Part shown: positions 1 to 8,320 of the stretch, piece after piece
Position numbering within the stretch: position 1 is the first letter of the stretch
Layout of the letters: every line of letters begins with the position of its first letter
Source: Pseudorhodoferax sp. Leaf265
GTDB lineage: Bacteria; Pseudomonadota; Gammaproteobacteria; Burkholderiales; Burkholderiaceae_C
Direction of reading: 5' to 3'
NCBI RefSeq assembly: GCF_001422365.1
Contig: NZ_LMMT01000010.1
Coordinates: forward strand, 62,001-126,000
Length of the DNA stretch: 64,000 nucleotides
The notes under the pieces: model-generated
Told to the model about the DNA's origin: nothing
What the model saw: only the letters and a program-made list of their open reading frames with translations
The model's database searches: none
Made by a program: the position numbers and the translations under genes

Positions 1-1085
1 TGCACGAAGGTGTAGGGCAGGAAGCCGCTGACCGTCAGCGCGGTGACGAAGCTGCCCGTGAGGCTGGCCATGGTGGCGAGCACGAAGAAGCGCGCCGCGC
101 GGTAGCCGCGCAGCCAGGCGCGCAGGCCGGCGGTCAGGATCAGCGGCGTGCCCAGGAAGATGAAGTACACGGGTGCCGCGTTGTAGGCCACCAGGTCGCC
201 CGACAGCGACACCACCACCCAGGCCACCAGCGTCAGCGCGAGGTAGGCCTGCATCACGCGGTGCACGCGCGGCGTGCGCTGGCGCGACTCCAGGAACTGC
301 ATCGAGAACCACAGCGCCATGGCCTGGAAGCCGAAGATGAAGGGCGTGTGGGCCCAGTTGCTCCAGCGCGGCGACTCGGGCCAGAAGTACTGGTAGGCGA
401 AGCCGTTGTAGGAGGCGTTCATGAGGAAGAACGACAGCAGATAGGCGCAGTAGGCCAGGTAGTTGCGGTCGCGCGTGGACGTCCAGATGAAGGCGTTGTA
501 GAGCACCATCACGGCCAGGATGCCGTAGAACATGCCGTAGTAGGCCGACCAGAGCCGGTCGCTCTCGTGGAAGGCCTTGAGCTCCCAGAGCTCCATGGGC
601 GTCATGAAGGCCTGCGCGCTGGTGATGCGCAGGTAGTAGGTGTGCGGGCCGGGTGCGACCGGCAGGCTGAGCACGAACTGCGGCGCGTCGACCTCGCGTT
701 CGCCGAACGGCAGCGTGTCACCGAAACGGCGGTGGGTGGTCTGGCCGTCCACCCCGGGCGCGTACAGGTCCACGGTGTCCAGCCAATTGGTGCGCAGCAC
801 CAGCACCCGTGCCAGCGTGGTGGTGCCGGGGTTGTCCAGCGTGAAACGGAACCAGTAGGCGGACGAGGTGAAGCCGAAGCTGGACAAGCCGCCCGTGGGT
901 GGCGCGAAGCGCTGGCCGCGCACCGCGTCCAACGTCAGCTGGCCCGTGGGGTCTTCGAGCACCTCCACGGCCTCGTGCAGCACCACCTGGCCCTGCCCGG
1001 GCACGACCTGCACGGCCTGGGCCGACACCGCGCCGGCACAGAGCCACAGACAGACTCCCCACAGCCACCCCAGAGCCCTGCACAT
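1..1085 (-). CDS. 7TMR-DISM signalling protein (partial, C-terminus outside window)
   Basis: The N-terminal 361 residues of a membrane receptor are present; the remainder lies beyond base 1. The start at 1085 gives a Sec signal peptide (hydrophobic stretch ending VSAQA, about residues 1-24). A beta-rich periplasmic domain follows (about 25-185, containing SAYWFRFTLDNPG and YYLRITSAQAF), which matches the 7TMR-DISMED2 type. Hydrophobic segments then begin around residue 190 (YGMFYGILAVMVLYNAFIW), as in the 7TMR-DISM membrane region. Proteins of this family usually end in a diguanylate cyclase, histidine kinase or other cytoplasmic output domain; which one applies here cannot be seen. It lies downstream of the catabolic genes on the same strand, 119 bases after the isomerase stop, so it may have its own promoter. 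Confidence 0.8.
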   Translation of the reverse strand, partial: MCRALGWLWGVCLWLCAGAVSAQAVQVVPGQGQVVLHEAVEVLEDPTGQLTLDAVRGQRFAPPTGGLSSFGFTSSAYWFRFTLDNPGTTTLARVLVLRTNWLDTVDLYAPGVDGQTTHRRFGDTLPFGEREVDAPQFVLSLPVAPGPHTYYLRITSAQAFMTPMELWELKAFHESDRLWSAYYGMFYGILAVMVLYNAFIWTSTRDRNYLAYCAYLLSFFLMNASYNGFAYQYFWPESPRWSNWAHTPFIFGFQAMALWFSMQFLESRQRTPRVHRVMQAYLALTLVAWVVVSLSGDLVAYNAAPVYFIFLGTPLILTAGLRAWLRGYRAARFFVLATMASLTGSFVTALTVSGFLPYTFV

Positions 1086-1204
1086 CGATCGGCACCCGGA
1101 CGCCCGCACGACAACGGGCGCCCCATTGCGCACCGCCCCACGGCAAAGCGGCGCATTGTCGCAGCGCCCGTGCAACAGTCTGTACGCCGAATGGCGCGGT
1201 GCGC

Positions 1205-1981
1205 CTACTCCGGCCAGGAGAACTTGGGCGGACGCTTGTGCAGGAAATCCTGGATCGCGCTCTTGTGCTCGGGCGAGCCCATGGCCAGGGCCTGGGCGTC
1301 GGCCTCCAGGTTGAGCTGGCCGACCAGGTCGCCCGTGGACGCGCAGGCGCGCTTGATGAGGCTCACGGCCATGGGCGAGGCGCCCTCGAAGCTCTGGGCC
1401 AGCGCCAGCGCGCGCGGCAGCAGCTGGTCGGCCTCGACCACTTCCATCGCGATGCCGAGGCGCAGGGCTTCGTCGGCCCTGACCTCGCGCGCCGACAGCA
1501 TGAGTTCGCGCGCACGCTGCGGACCGACGACGCGCGGCAGCGTGTAGAAGATGCCGCAGTCCGGCACCAGGCCGACCTTCAGAAAGGACACGCTCATGCG
1601 CGCACGCGGCGTGGCGACGATGAAGTCGCCGGCCAGCGCCAGGCCGAAGCCCGCGCCGTAGGCCGCGCCGTCGACCGCGCAGACCACGGGCTTGTCCAGG
1701 GCAAGCAGCTTGGCCAGCCAGCCGTGCAGCAGGTGCAGGCGGTCGCGCCAGCCGGCGTTGTCCAGGCCGGCATGGGCGATGTTGCGCAGGTCGCCACCCG
1801 AGCAGAAATGCCCGTTGGCGCCGGTGATCACGAGCGCGCGGATGCCGGCGTCGGTGCGCACGCGCTCGACCACCTCGGCCACTTCCACGCGCATCTCGGG
1901 CGAGAGCGCGTTGCGCACGGGCTGGTCGTCCAGCGTCAGGATGGCGGTGGCGCCCTGCTGTTCGAAACGGATCTTGCTCAT
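1205..1981 (-). CDS. Enoyl-CoA hydratase/isomerase family protein, PaaG-like
   Basis: This 258-residue crotonase-fold protein acts on acyl-CoA thioesters. The oxyanion-hole segment NGHFCSGGDL (57-66) and the AVDGAAYGAGFG segment (102-113) are clear. Both glutamates used by classical hydratases are absent: the positions correspond to Gly113 and Phe133. In their place is GLVPDCG with Asp141, the position of the catalytic Asp of the PaaG isomerase subfamily. That points to a double-bond isomerase or a related reaction rather than water addition. The start at 1981 (MSKIRFEQQ) was chosen because it lies 13 bases after the preceding SDR stop; an upstream extension would run into that gene. It is the last gene of the operon. 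Confidence 0.85.
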   Translation of the reverse strand: MSKIRFEQQGATAILTLDDQPVRNALSPEMRVEVAEVVERVRTDAGIRALVITGANGHFCSGGDLRNIAHAGLDNAGWRDRLHLLHGWLAKLLALDKPVVCAVDGAAYGAGFGLALAGDFIVATPRARMSVSFLKVGLVPDCGIFYTLPRVVGPQRARELMLSAREVRADEALRLGIAMEVVEADQLLPRALALAQSFEGASPMAVSLIKRACASTGDLVGQLNLEADAQALAMGSPEHKSAIQDFLHKRPPKFSWPE

Positions 1982-1994
1982 CGATGCTCCTGCG

Positions 1995-2789
1995 TCATTG
2001 CGGGCTCGCGCCCAGGTCGCGCCCGCCCGGCAACGAGCTGCCACCGTCCACGTTCACGATGGCACCGGTCACGTAGCTGGCCAGCGGCGAGGCCAGCACC
2101 AGGGCCATGTTGGCGATCTCCTGCGTGCTGCCCATGCGGCCCAGCGGCACGGAATCGGTGACCCGCTTCTCGGCCGCGGCGTCGGGCGCGAGGCGTTTCA
2201 TGCCCTCGGTGCCGGCGATCGGGCCGGGCACCAGCGAGTTCACGCGGATGCCGTCCGGCCCCCACTCCATGGCCAGCACGCGCACCATCATGTCCAACCC
2301 GGCCTTGGCCGCGCAGACATGGGCCTGCAGCCTGGTCGGATTGGCGGCCTGCGGCGCCGAGATGTTGAGCACCGAAGCGCCCGGCTTGCGCAGGAAGGCA
2401 TGGGCGGCGCGCACCACGTTGAAGCCGCCAATCAGGTCGATGTCGACCACGGTCTTGAAGCCCTTGGACGACATGCCCAGCGCCGGCGCGACGAAGTTGC
2501 CGGCCGCACCCGAGACCAGCACGTCGATGGGGCCGAAGCGTCCGTGCGCGGCCTGCAGCGCGGCCTCGATGGCAGAAGCCTCACGCACGTCGGCGCTGTA
2601 GCCTTCGGCCTCGCCACCGTGGGCGCGCAGCTGCGCCACGGCGCCCGCGATGCGCTCGGCCGAGCGGCTGGCGATGGACAGCTTGGCACCCGCCTGCGCA
2701 AACGCATCGGCAATCGCCAGGTTGATGCCGGAGGAGCCACCCGCCACGAAGACGTGGTGGCCCTTGAAGTCGAAGAACGGGGTGTTCAT
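1995..2789 (-). CDS. SDR oxidoreductase resembling 2,4-dienoyl-CoA reductase (DECR2 type)
   Basis: This 264-residue Rossmann-fold reductase has the nucleotide-binding motif AGGSSGIN at 16-23 and GAAGNF at about 94-99. The usual catalytic Tyr of YxxxK is missing: Lys162 is present but position 158 is Val, in the segment QAHVCAAKAG. Loss of that Tyr, together with IRVNSLVPGPIAGTEG, is the pattern of peroxisomal 2,4-dienoyl-CoA reductases, which use other residues to reduce unsaturated acyl-CoA with NADPH. The start overlaps the preceding Bug receptor stop as ATGA, so the genes are translationally coupled. Its likely role is to remove an awkward double bond during breakdown of an unsaturated or ring-derived acid. 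Confidence 0.82.
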   Translation of the reverse strand: MNTPFFDFKGHHVFVAGGSSGINLAIADAFAQAGAKLSIASRSAERIAGAVAQLRAHGGEAEGYSADVREASAIEAALQAAHGRFGPIDVLVSGAAGNFVAPALGMSSKGFKTVVDIDLIGGFNVVRAAHAFLRKPGASVLNISAPQAANPTRLQAHVCAAKAGLDMMVRVLAMEWGPDGIRVNSLVPGPIAGTEGMKRLAPDAAAEKRVTDSVPLGRMGSTQEIANMALVLASPLASYVTGAIVNVDGGSSLPGGRDLGASPQ

Positions 2790-3766
2790 TGGTCGATCCT
2801 GATGTTGGCTTCGCGGATGACCCTGCCCCAGATGTCCAGGTCGCGGCGCATCTCCTTCGCGAACTCGGCGACCGGCTCGCCGCCCGGCAACAGGCCCAGC
2901 TCCTCCAGGCGCTTGCGCACCTCGGGTTGGGCCAGGATGGCGATGAGTTCGTCGGACAGCTTCTTGGCGATGGCCGGCGGCGTGCCGGCTTGCGTGAACA
3001 GCGCGAACCAGCCGTAGGGCTCGAAGGACTTGTAGCCCAGCTCGGTGAAGGTCGGCGCGTTGGGCGCCAGCGGTGAGCGGCGCGCGCCCGTCACGCCCAG
3101 CACCTTCACGCGCCCGCCGGCCATCTGCGCGGCCGCCGTCGTGGCATCGAGGAAGCCCGCCTTGACCTGGCCGCCCAGCAGGTCGGCCATCAGCGGGCCG
3201 GCGCCCTTGTAGTGCGCGATCGACAGGTCCAGGCCGGCCTGCTGGTTGAGCATGGCCGCGTGGATGTGGCCCGAGGTGCCGTTGCCGTAGGAACCCAGCG
3301 CGTAGGTGCGCGGGTCGGCCTTGGCCAGCTTCACGAACTCCTCGACCGTGTTGGCCGGCACATCGCGGTGCACCAGCAGCAGGTCGGCCGAACGCGCCGC
3401 CACGGCCAGCGGCTGGAAGTCCTTCAGCAGGTCGTAGGGCAGCTTGGGCATCAATGCCGGGTGCTGCACCATGACGGTGATGGCCATCAGGATGGTGTAG
3501 CCGTCGGCCGGTGCCTTGGCCACCATGTCGTTGCCGATCACGCCGCCCGCACCGGGCTTGTTTTCCACGACGACCGTGGCCTTCCAGTTCTCGCCGAGCT
3601 TGGTGGCCATCAGCCGGCCGATGGTGTCGGTGCCGCCGCCCGGTGCGTAGGGCACGACCATGCGCAGCGGCTTGTTCGGGAAGTCCTGCTGCGCCAGTGC
3701 GGGCAGGCCGGCGAGGGCGAACGTGGTGAAGGCCAGGGCCTGGCGGCGCGTGACGTCTTGCTGCAT
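2786..3766 (-). CDS. Bug-family (TTT) periplasmic substrate-binding protein
   Basis: This 326-residue extracytoplasmic receptor is of the tripartite tricarboxylate transporter family. An N-terminal export signal has TRRQALAF (possible twin-arginine signal) and a hydrophobic stretch ending ALAQQ. The family signature follows: FPNKPLRMVVPYAPGGGTD, then NKPGAGG, then ADGYTILM. The start at 3766 is supported by a strong ribosome site (AAAGGAGA) just upstream. It sits inside the catabolic operon, downstream of an acyl-CoA ligase, so it probably captures the acid degraded by the neighbours. No TctA/TctB membrane subunits are in the window, so it would have to share a transporter encoded elsewhere or act as a sensor. 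Confidence 0.9.
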   Translation of the reverse strand: MQQDVTRRQALAFTTFALAGLPALAQQDFPNKPLRMVVPYAPGGGTDTIGRLMATKLGENWKATVVVENKPGAGGVIGNDMVAKAPADGYTILMAITVMVQHPALMPKLPYDLLKDFQPLAVAARSADLLLVHRDVPANTVEEFVKLAKADPRTYALGSYGNGTSGHIHAAMLNQQAGLDLSIAHYKGAGPLMADLLGGQVKAGFLDATTAAAQMAGGRVKVLGVTGARRSPLAPNAPTFTELGYKSFEPYGWFALFTQAGTPPAIAKKLSDELIAILAQPEVRKRLEELGLLPGGEPVAEFAKEMRRDLDIWGRVIREANIRIDQ

Positions 3767-3789
3767 CGGGTTGTCTCCTTTGGAATGTT

Positions 3790-5445
3790 CTAGGAACGTG
3801 CGAAGGCTTCCTGGATCTCGCGCCAGGCCACCTTGCCGGTGTTGGATTTGGGCAGGGCCGCGCGGAACTCCACCGCGCGCGGGGCCTTGTACACCGCCAT
3901 GCGCTCGCGGCACCAGGCGATCAACCCTGCTTCGTCCAGCAGTTGGCCGGGGCGCAGCACCACCACCGCGCAGACCGACTCGCCCTGCTTGGCGTCGGGC
4001 CGGGACACGATGCAGGCCTCGTGGATGGCCGGGTGCTCGTACAGCATGCTCTCCACCTCGGCCGGCCAGACCTTGTAGCCGCTCACGTTGATCATGCGCT
4101 TCAAGCGGTCGCGCATGAAGAAGTAGCCGTCGGCGTCCATGCTGGCCAGGTCGCCTGTGCGGAAGTAGCGCTGGCCGGCGATCTCCAGGAAGGCCGCGCG
4201 GTTGGCCGCCTCGTCGCGCCAGTAGCCCTGCATGATCTGCGCGCCGCGGCTGACCAGCTCGCCAGTCTCGCCGGGCGGCAGCTCGGCCAGCGTCTCGGGG
4301 TCGACGATGCGCGAATCCACGCCGAAGGTCGGGATGCCCAGGCACTGGCGCTTGCTGGCCTGCAGCGGGTTGCAGTGCAGGAACGAGGCCGTCTCGGTCA
4401 GGCCGTAGCCCTCGATGTAGGTGATGCCGAAGCGCTCCTTGAGCATGGCGGAGACGGCCTCTGGCATGGCCGCGCCGCCGCCGTTGAGCATGGCCAGGCT
4501 GGACAGGTCGCGCCGCTGCGCCTCCGGATGCGCAAAGAAGTCGATCAGCATGGCCGGCGGCGAGGCCCAGACCGAGACGCGGTAGCGCTCGATCAGCGCG
4601 GCTGCGGCGCCGGCGTCCCAGCGCGCGAGCATGACCACGGTAGCGCCCTGCCAGACCGGCATCAGCATCGCGTTCTGCATGCCCAGCAGGTGGAACATGG
4701 GCGCCACGCCCAGCACCACCGATTCGGCGTGCAGCGAACGCCACAGACAGGCGCCCGCGCTGGATGCGATCAGGCTCTCGTGCGTGTGCATGCAGCCCTT
4801 GGGCCGGCCGGTCGTGCCCGAGGTGTAGGGCAGCGCCGCCAGGTCGCCGGACTGGCTCGGCACGGGCGTGGCGGGCGCCCCCGCGAGCGCCTCGGTCCAG
4901 GCCACGCAGCCGGCCTGCGCCAGTGGCTGGCGCGGCGCGCGCACGGCATCGGGCACGGCGAGTTCGGTCGGCGCCGTCAGCGCGTCGGCGTAGCAGATCA
5001 CCACCACCTCGCGCAGCGCGCCACGCGCGAGCGCGGGCTGCATGGCCGGGAGCAGCTCCTGCGCCGCGATGGCGTGGCGTGCGCCGCTGTCCTCCAGGTA
5101 GTGGTCGACCTCGCCGGCCGTGCACATGGCGTTGACGGGCACGACGACCGCGCCGCAGCGCTGCACGGCGAAGAAGCCGATCGCGAACTGCGGGCAGTTC
5201 TGGCTCATCAGCAGCACGCGGTCGCCCTTGGCGACACCGGCGCGCTGCAGGTGGCCGGCCAGCGCTTCGACCTGCCGCAGGTATTCGGCGTAGGTCAGCA
5301 CGCTGTCGTAGTAGACGATGGCGGGCCGCGCGGGGTAGCGCGCGGCGCTGGTCGCCAGGTTGTCGAACAGCGTGGTCTGCGGCACGGCCAGCGCGTGCGG
5401 GAAGCCGCGCGGCCAGTGCTTCACCCAGGGCGTGGTGTGTTGCAT
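3790..5445 (-). CDS. AMP-forming acyl-CoA synthetase
   Basis: This 551-residue adenylate-forming ligase would activate a carboxylic acid to its CoA thioester, the entry step of the operon. The P-loop [16 protein letters not shown], the YGLTE motif (in IEGYGLTETASF), the RTGDLA motif and the hinge DRLKRMINVSGYKVWP are all readable. The C-terminal catalytic Lys is in SNTGKVAWREI. The start at 5445 (MQHTTPWVKHW) follows the acyl-CoA dehydrogenase stop by 5 bases. Substrate specificity cannot be read; medium-chain or aromatic acids are typical of this group. Confidence 0.9.
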   Translation of the reverse strand: MQHTTPWVKHWPRGFPHALAVPQTTLFDNLATSAARYPARPAIVYYDSVLTYAEYLRQVEALAGHLQRAGVAKGDRVLLMSQNCPQFAIGFFAVQRCGAVVVPVNAMCTAGEVDHYLEDSGARHAIAAQELLPAMQPALARGALREVVVICYADALTAPTELAVPDAVRAPRQPLAQAGCVAWTEALAGAPATPVPSQSGDLAALPYTSGTTGRPKGCMHTHESLIASSAGACLWRSLHAESVVLGVAPMFHLLGMQNAMLMPVWQGATVVMLARWDAGAAAALIERYRVSVWASPPAMLIDFFAHPEAQRRDLSSLAMLNGGGAAMPEAVSAMLKERFGITYIEGYGLTETASFLHCNPLQASKRQCLGIPTFGVDSRIVDPETLAELPPGETGELVSRGAQIMQGYWRDEAANRAAFLEIAGQRYFRTGDLASMDADGYFFMRDRLKRMINVSGYKVWPAEVESMLYEHPAIHEACIVSRPDAKQGESVCAVVVLRPGQLLDEAGLIAWCRERMAVYKAPRAVEFRAALPKSNTGKVAWREIQEAFARS

Positions 5446-5450
5446 CGGGC

Positions 5451-6614
5451 TCAGCCGTTTTCCATCGCGCGGGCGATGATTTCCTTCATCACCTCGTTGG
5501 CGCCGCCGTAGATGCGCGAGACGCGCACATCGGCGTACATGCGGGCGATCGGATATTCCTGCATGTAGCCATAGCCGCCGTGCAGCTGCAGGCACTCGTC
5601 CACCACCTCGCAGGTGGCCTGGCTGACCCACCACTTGGCCATCGCGGCCGTGGGAATGTCCAGTTCGTTGCGCGCGAGGCGGGCCACGCAGTCGTCGAGG
5701 AAGCTGCGCGCGATCGTCGCCTTGGTCTGGCACTCGGCCAGCTTGAAACGCGTGTTCTGCAGATGCAGAAGCGAGTCGCCGAAGATCTTGCGGTCGCGCG
5801 TGTAGGCCAGCGTTTCGTCCACGGCGCGCTGCATGGTGGCCGCGCAGCCGATGGCCAGCACCAGGCGCTCGCGCGGCAGTTGCAGCATGAGCTGTGCGAA
5901 GCCCTTGCCCTCCTCGCCGCCGAGCAGGTTGGCCTGCGGCACGCGCATGTCGTTGAAGAACAACTCCACCGTGTCCTGGCCCTGCTGGCCTACCTTTTCC
6001 AGCAGGCGGCCGCGGCGGAAGCCTTCCAGGTCCTTGGTCTCGATCACGACCAGGGAGACACCCTTGGCCTTGGCTGTGGGGTCGGTCTTGCAGGCCACGA
6101 CGATGATGTCCGCCAGCAGGCCATTGGTGATGAAGGTCTTGGCGCCATGGATCACGTAGTCTTCGCCGTCCTTCACGGCGCTGGTCGTGATGCGTTGCAG
6201 GTCGGTGCCGGCGCCGGGCTCGGTCATCGCGATGGCGGCAATGGTCTCGCCCTTCGCCATGCTGGGCAGCCAGCGCCGCTTCTGCGCCTCGGTGCCGTAG
6301 GCCAGCAGGTAGTGCGCCACGATGCCGCTGTGCACGTTGATCGAGAAACTGTTGACCATCGCGCGCATCTGCTCCTCGCAGATCACGGCCTCGTGCAGGA
6401 AGCTGCCGCCTCCGCCGCCGTATTGCTCGGGCACGCCGGCGCACAGCAGGCCCAGCTCGCCGGCCCGGCGCCAGATGGCGCGGTCCACGTGGCCCTGCTC
6501 CTGCCACTTCTTCTGGTGGGGCACGCACTCGGTCTCGAAGAAGCGGCGCGCGGTGTCGCGCACCATCTCGAGCTCGTCGGTCATCCAGGGGCGCGTGGCG
6601 GCACCGAAGCTCAT
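5451..6614 (-). CDS. Acyl-CoA dehydrogenase, LCAD/IVD-type active site
   Basis: This 387-residue FAD flavoprotein introduces an alpha-beta double bond into acyl-CoA and passes electrons to ETF. The signature AMTEPGAGTDLQ (129-140) and the C-terminal LHGGYGYMQEYP are clear. The catalytic Glu of medium- and short-chain enzymes (YEG near the C-terminus) is replaced by Gly in IYGGANE. Glu249 in LPRERLVLA matches the alternative base used by long-chain and isovaleryl-CoA dehydrogenases. The start at 6614 overlaps the upstream SDR stop as ATGA. It is the oxidation step of the beta-oxidation-like set. Confidence 0.92.
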   Translation of the reverse strand: MSFGAATRPWMTDELEMVRDTARRFFETECVPHQKKWQEQGHVDRAIWRRAGELGLLCAGVPEQYGGGGGSFLHEAVICEEQMRAMVNSFSINVHSGIVAHYLLAYGTEAQKRRWLPSMAKGETIAAIAMTEPGAGTDLQRITTSAVKDGEDYVIHGAKTFITNGLLADIIVVACKTDPTAKAKGVSLVVIETKDLEGFRRGRLLEKVGQQGQDTVELFFNDMRVPQANLLGGEEGKGFAQLMLQLPRERLVLAIGCAATMQRAVDETLAYTRDRKIFGDSLLHLQNTRFKLAECQTKATIARSFLDDCVARLARNELDIPTAAMAKWWVSQATCEVVDECLQLHGGYGYMQEYPIARMYADVRVSRIYGGANEVMKEIIARAMENG

Positions 6615-7432
6615 GGCCGGCCTCCGCCGCACACCAGCACCTGCCCGCTCACGTAGTTCGACTCCGGAATGCAGAACATGTACACCGCACCTGCCGCCTC
6701 TTCCGCCGTGCCGCCACGGCCCAGCGGGATCGTGGCCTCGGCGGCCTTCAGGCGGTCCGGCTGCACGCCCACCGCGATGGTGCGGCCGCCGATGTCCACG
6801 CTGGCTTCGCCGGCCGTGAGCGGCTGCGTCAGCCGCGTCTGGATCAGGCCGAAGGCCACGCTGTTGACGTTGACCTTGTAGCGGCCCCATTCCTTGGCCA
6901 TGGCCTTGGTCAGGCCGTTGATGCCGGCCTTGGCGGCGGCGTAGTTGGCCTGGCCCGCGTTGCCGTACACGCCCGAGGTGGACGAGATGTTGACGACCTT
7001 GCGGAACACCGGTGCGTCGGCCTCCTTCTTGGCGGCCTCGCGGATGAAGTCGGCAGCGGCGCGCAGGATGCGGAAGGGCGCGGTCAGGTGCACGGCCAGG
7101 ATGTCTTCCCACTGCTGGTCGCTCATCTTCTGGATCACGTTGTCCCAGGTGTAGCCGGCGTTGTTGACGATGATGTCCACGCCGCCGAATTCCTTGAGCG
7201 CGGTGCCGACGAAGCGCGTGCCGAAGTCGGCATCGGTCACGCTGCCCACGCAGGCCACGGCCTGGCCGCCCGCGGCGCGGATGGCGGCGACCGTCTCGTT
7301 GGCCGGGCCTTCGTCCAGGTCGTTGATGACCAGGCGCGCGCCTTCGGAAGCCAGCTTGAGGGCGATGGCGTTGCCGATGCCGCGGCCGGAGCCGGACACC
7401 AGGGCGACCTTGTCTTGGAGCTTGAGCGTCAT
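6611..7432 (-). CDS. FabG-like SDR, probable 3-hydroxyacyl-CoA dehydrogenase
   Basis: This 273-residue classical SDR has GSGRGIG at 14-20, NNAG at 90-93, a catalytic Ser near 151 and Tyr164-xxx-Lys168 (YAAAK), so the full catalytic set is intact, unlike the SDR at 1995-2789. The stretch between about 200 and 235 is longer than in FabG. Between a MaoC hydratase pair and an acyl-CoA dehydrogenase, the natural role is NAD(P)-dependent oxidation of a 3-hydroxyacyl-CoA. It couples to the dehydrogenase by a 4-base overlap. Confidence 0.88.
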   Translation of the reverse strand: MTLKLQDKVALVSGSGRGIGNAIALKLASEGARLVINDLDEGPANETVAAIRAAGGQAVACVGSVTDADFGTRFVGTALKEFGGVDIIVNNAGYTWDNVIQKMSDQQWEDILAVHLTAPFRILRAAADFIREAAKKEADAPVFRKVVNISSTSGVYGNAGQANYAAAKAGINGLTKAMAKEWGRYKVNVNSVAFGLIQTRLTQPLTAGEASVDIGGRTIAVGVQPDRLKAAEATIPLGRGGTAEEAAGAVYMFCIPESNYVSGQVLVCGGGRP

Positions 7433-7447
7433 GTCGTTCTCTTGGAT

Positions 7448-7864
7448 TCAGGACAGGGCGACGACGGCGTCGCCCGAGAGTTTGGTCTGACCGTTCTGGT
7501 CCGTGGTGGAGAGTTCGACACGCACGCGGCGCTCGCCGTCCTGCTCGAACTTCTCGGTCACGCGGCCTTCGCAGCGGACCTTGGCACCGACCTGGGTGAT
7601 GGCGACGAAGCGCACGCCGTATTCGCGCAACGCGCTCTGCGGCACCCAGTTGGTCAGCAGGCGGCCCAGGTAGGCCATGGACAGCATGCCGTGCGCGAAG
7701 ACGTCGCCGACGCCGGCGGCCTTGGCGAAGTCGGTGTCCACGTGGATGGGGTTGTGGTCACCCGAGGCGCCGCAATACAGCGCCAGCGTGAGGCGCGAGA
7801 TGGGCTCGGTCTCGAAGGCGGGCAGTGCGTCGCCGACGCGGATCTGGTCGTAGGAAATCGTCAT
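7448..7864 (-). CDS. MaoC-like hotdog dehydratase (R-hydratase type)
   Basis: This 138-residue single-hotdog protein has the hydratase-2 motif GASGDHNPIH; Asp36 and His41 are the expected catalytic dyad. MaoC-like enzymes hydrate trans-2-enoyl-CoA to (R)-3-hydroxyacyl-CoA. It is 10 bases upstream of a second hotdog gene of the FAS1-like type, an arrangement seen for heteromeric enoyl-CoA hydratases acting on bulky substrates. The crotonase in this operon lacks hydratase glutamates, so this protein is the best candidate for the hydration step. Confidence 0.87.
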   Translation of the reverse strand: MTISYDQIRVGDALPAFETEPISRLTLALYCGASGDHNPIHVDTDFAKAAGVGDVFAHGMLSMAYLGRLLTNWVPQSALREYGVRFVAITQVGAKVRCEGRVTEKFEQDGERRVRVELSTTDQNGQTKLSGDAVVALS

Positions 7865-7874
7865 CTCGTGCTCC

Positions 7875-8318
7875 TCACGCGTTTCTCATCACCGTCACGC
7901 CCTTGAGGTCGGCCACGTGCTCGCCGCGCTGGTTGGTCACGCGCGTCGCGCGCACGACGAATTCCAGCGCCCCGCCCTTCTTGTCGTAGATGTCCTCGAT
8001 GCGCTGCTCGAACGTCAATTGGTCGCCGGCATAGGCCATGCGGTGGTAGACGAAGCGCTGCTCGCCGTGCAGCAGCCGTCGGTAGTCCAGGCCCAGCAGG
8101 TTGCGCAGCGCGGCCGGGTCGGGCGATTCCATCTCCAGGCAGAACAGGAAGGTGGGCGGCACGGGCAGCGTGGGGTGGCCGGCATCGCGCGCGGCCGAGT
8201 CAATGCTGTAGACCGGGTCCTGCTGGCCCGTGGCCTTGGCGAAGAAGCGCAGGCGCGAGGCTTCCACGGCGACCGTGAAGGCCGGCTGGGTGTGGCCGAT
8301 GTACTTCTTGTCGATCAT
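7875..8318 (-). CDS. FAS1-like hotdog dehydratase domain protein (MaoC N-type)
   Basis: This 147-residue hotdog protein begins MIDKKYIGHTQPAFTVAVE. Segments such as VPPTFLFCLEM, LHGEQRFVYHRMAYAGD and VATRVTNQRGE-like text near its end match the N-terminal dehydratase fold that pairs with MaoC domains. It lacks the HxxxxH/D hydratase motif of its neighbour, which suggests the structural or substrate-binding half of a heteromeric hydratase. It lies 2 bases after the thiolase stop and 10 bases before the MaoC gene, so all three are almost certainly co-translated. Confidence 0.83.
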   Translation of the reverse strand: MIDKKYIGHTQPAFTVAVEASRLRFFAKATGQQDPVYSIDSAARDAGHPTLPVPPTFLFCLEMESPDPAALRNLLGLDYRRLLHGEQRFVYHRMAYAGDQLTFEQRIEDIYDKKGGALEFVVRATRVTNQRGEHVADLKGVTVMRNA

Positions 8319-8320
8319 GT

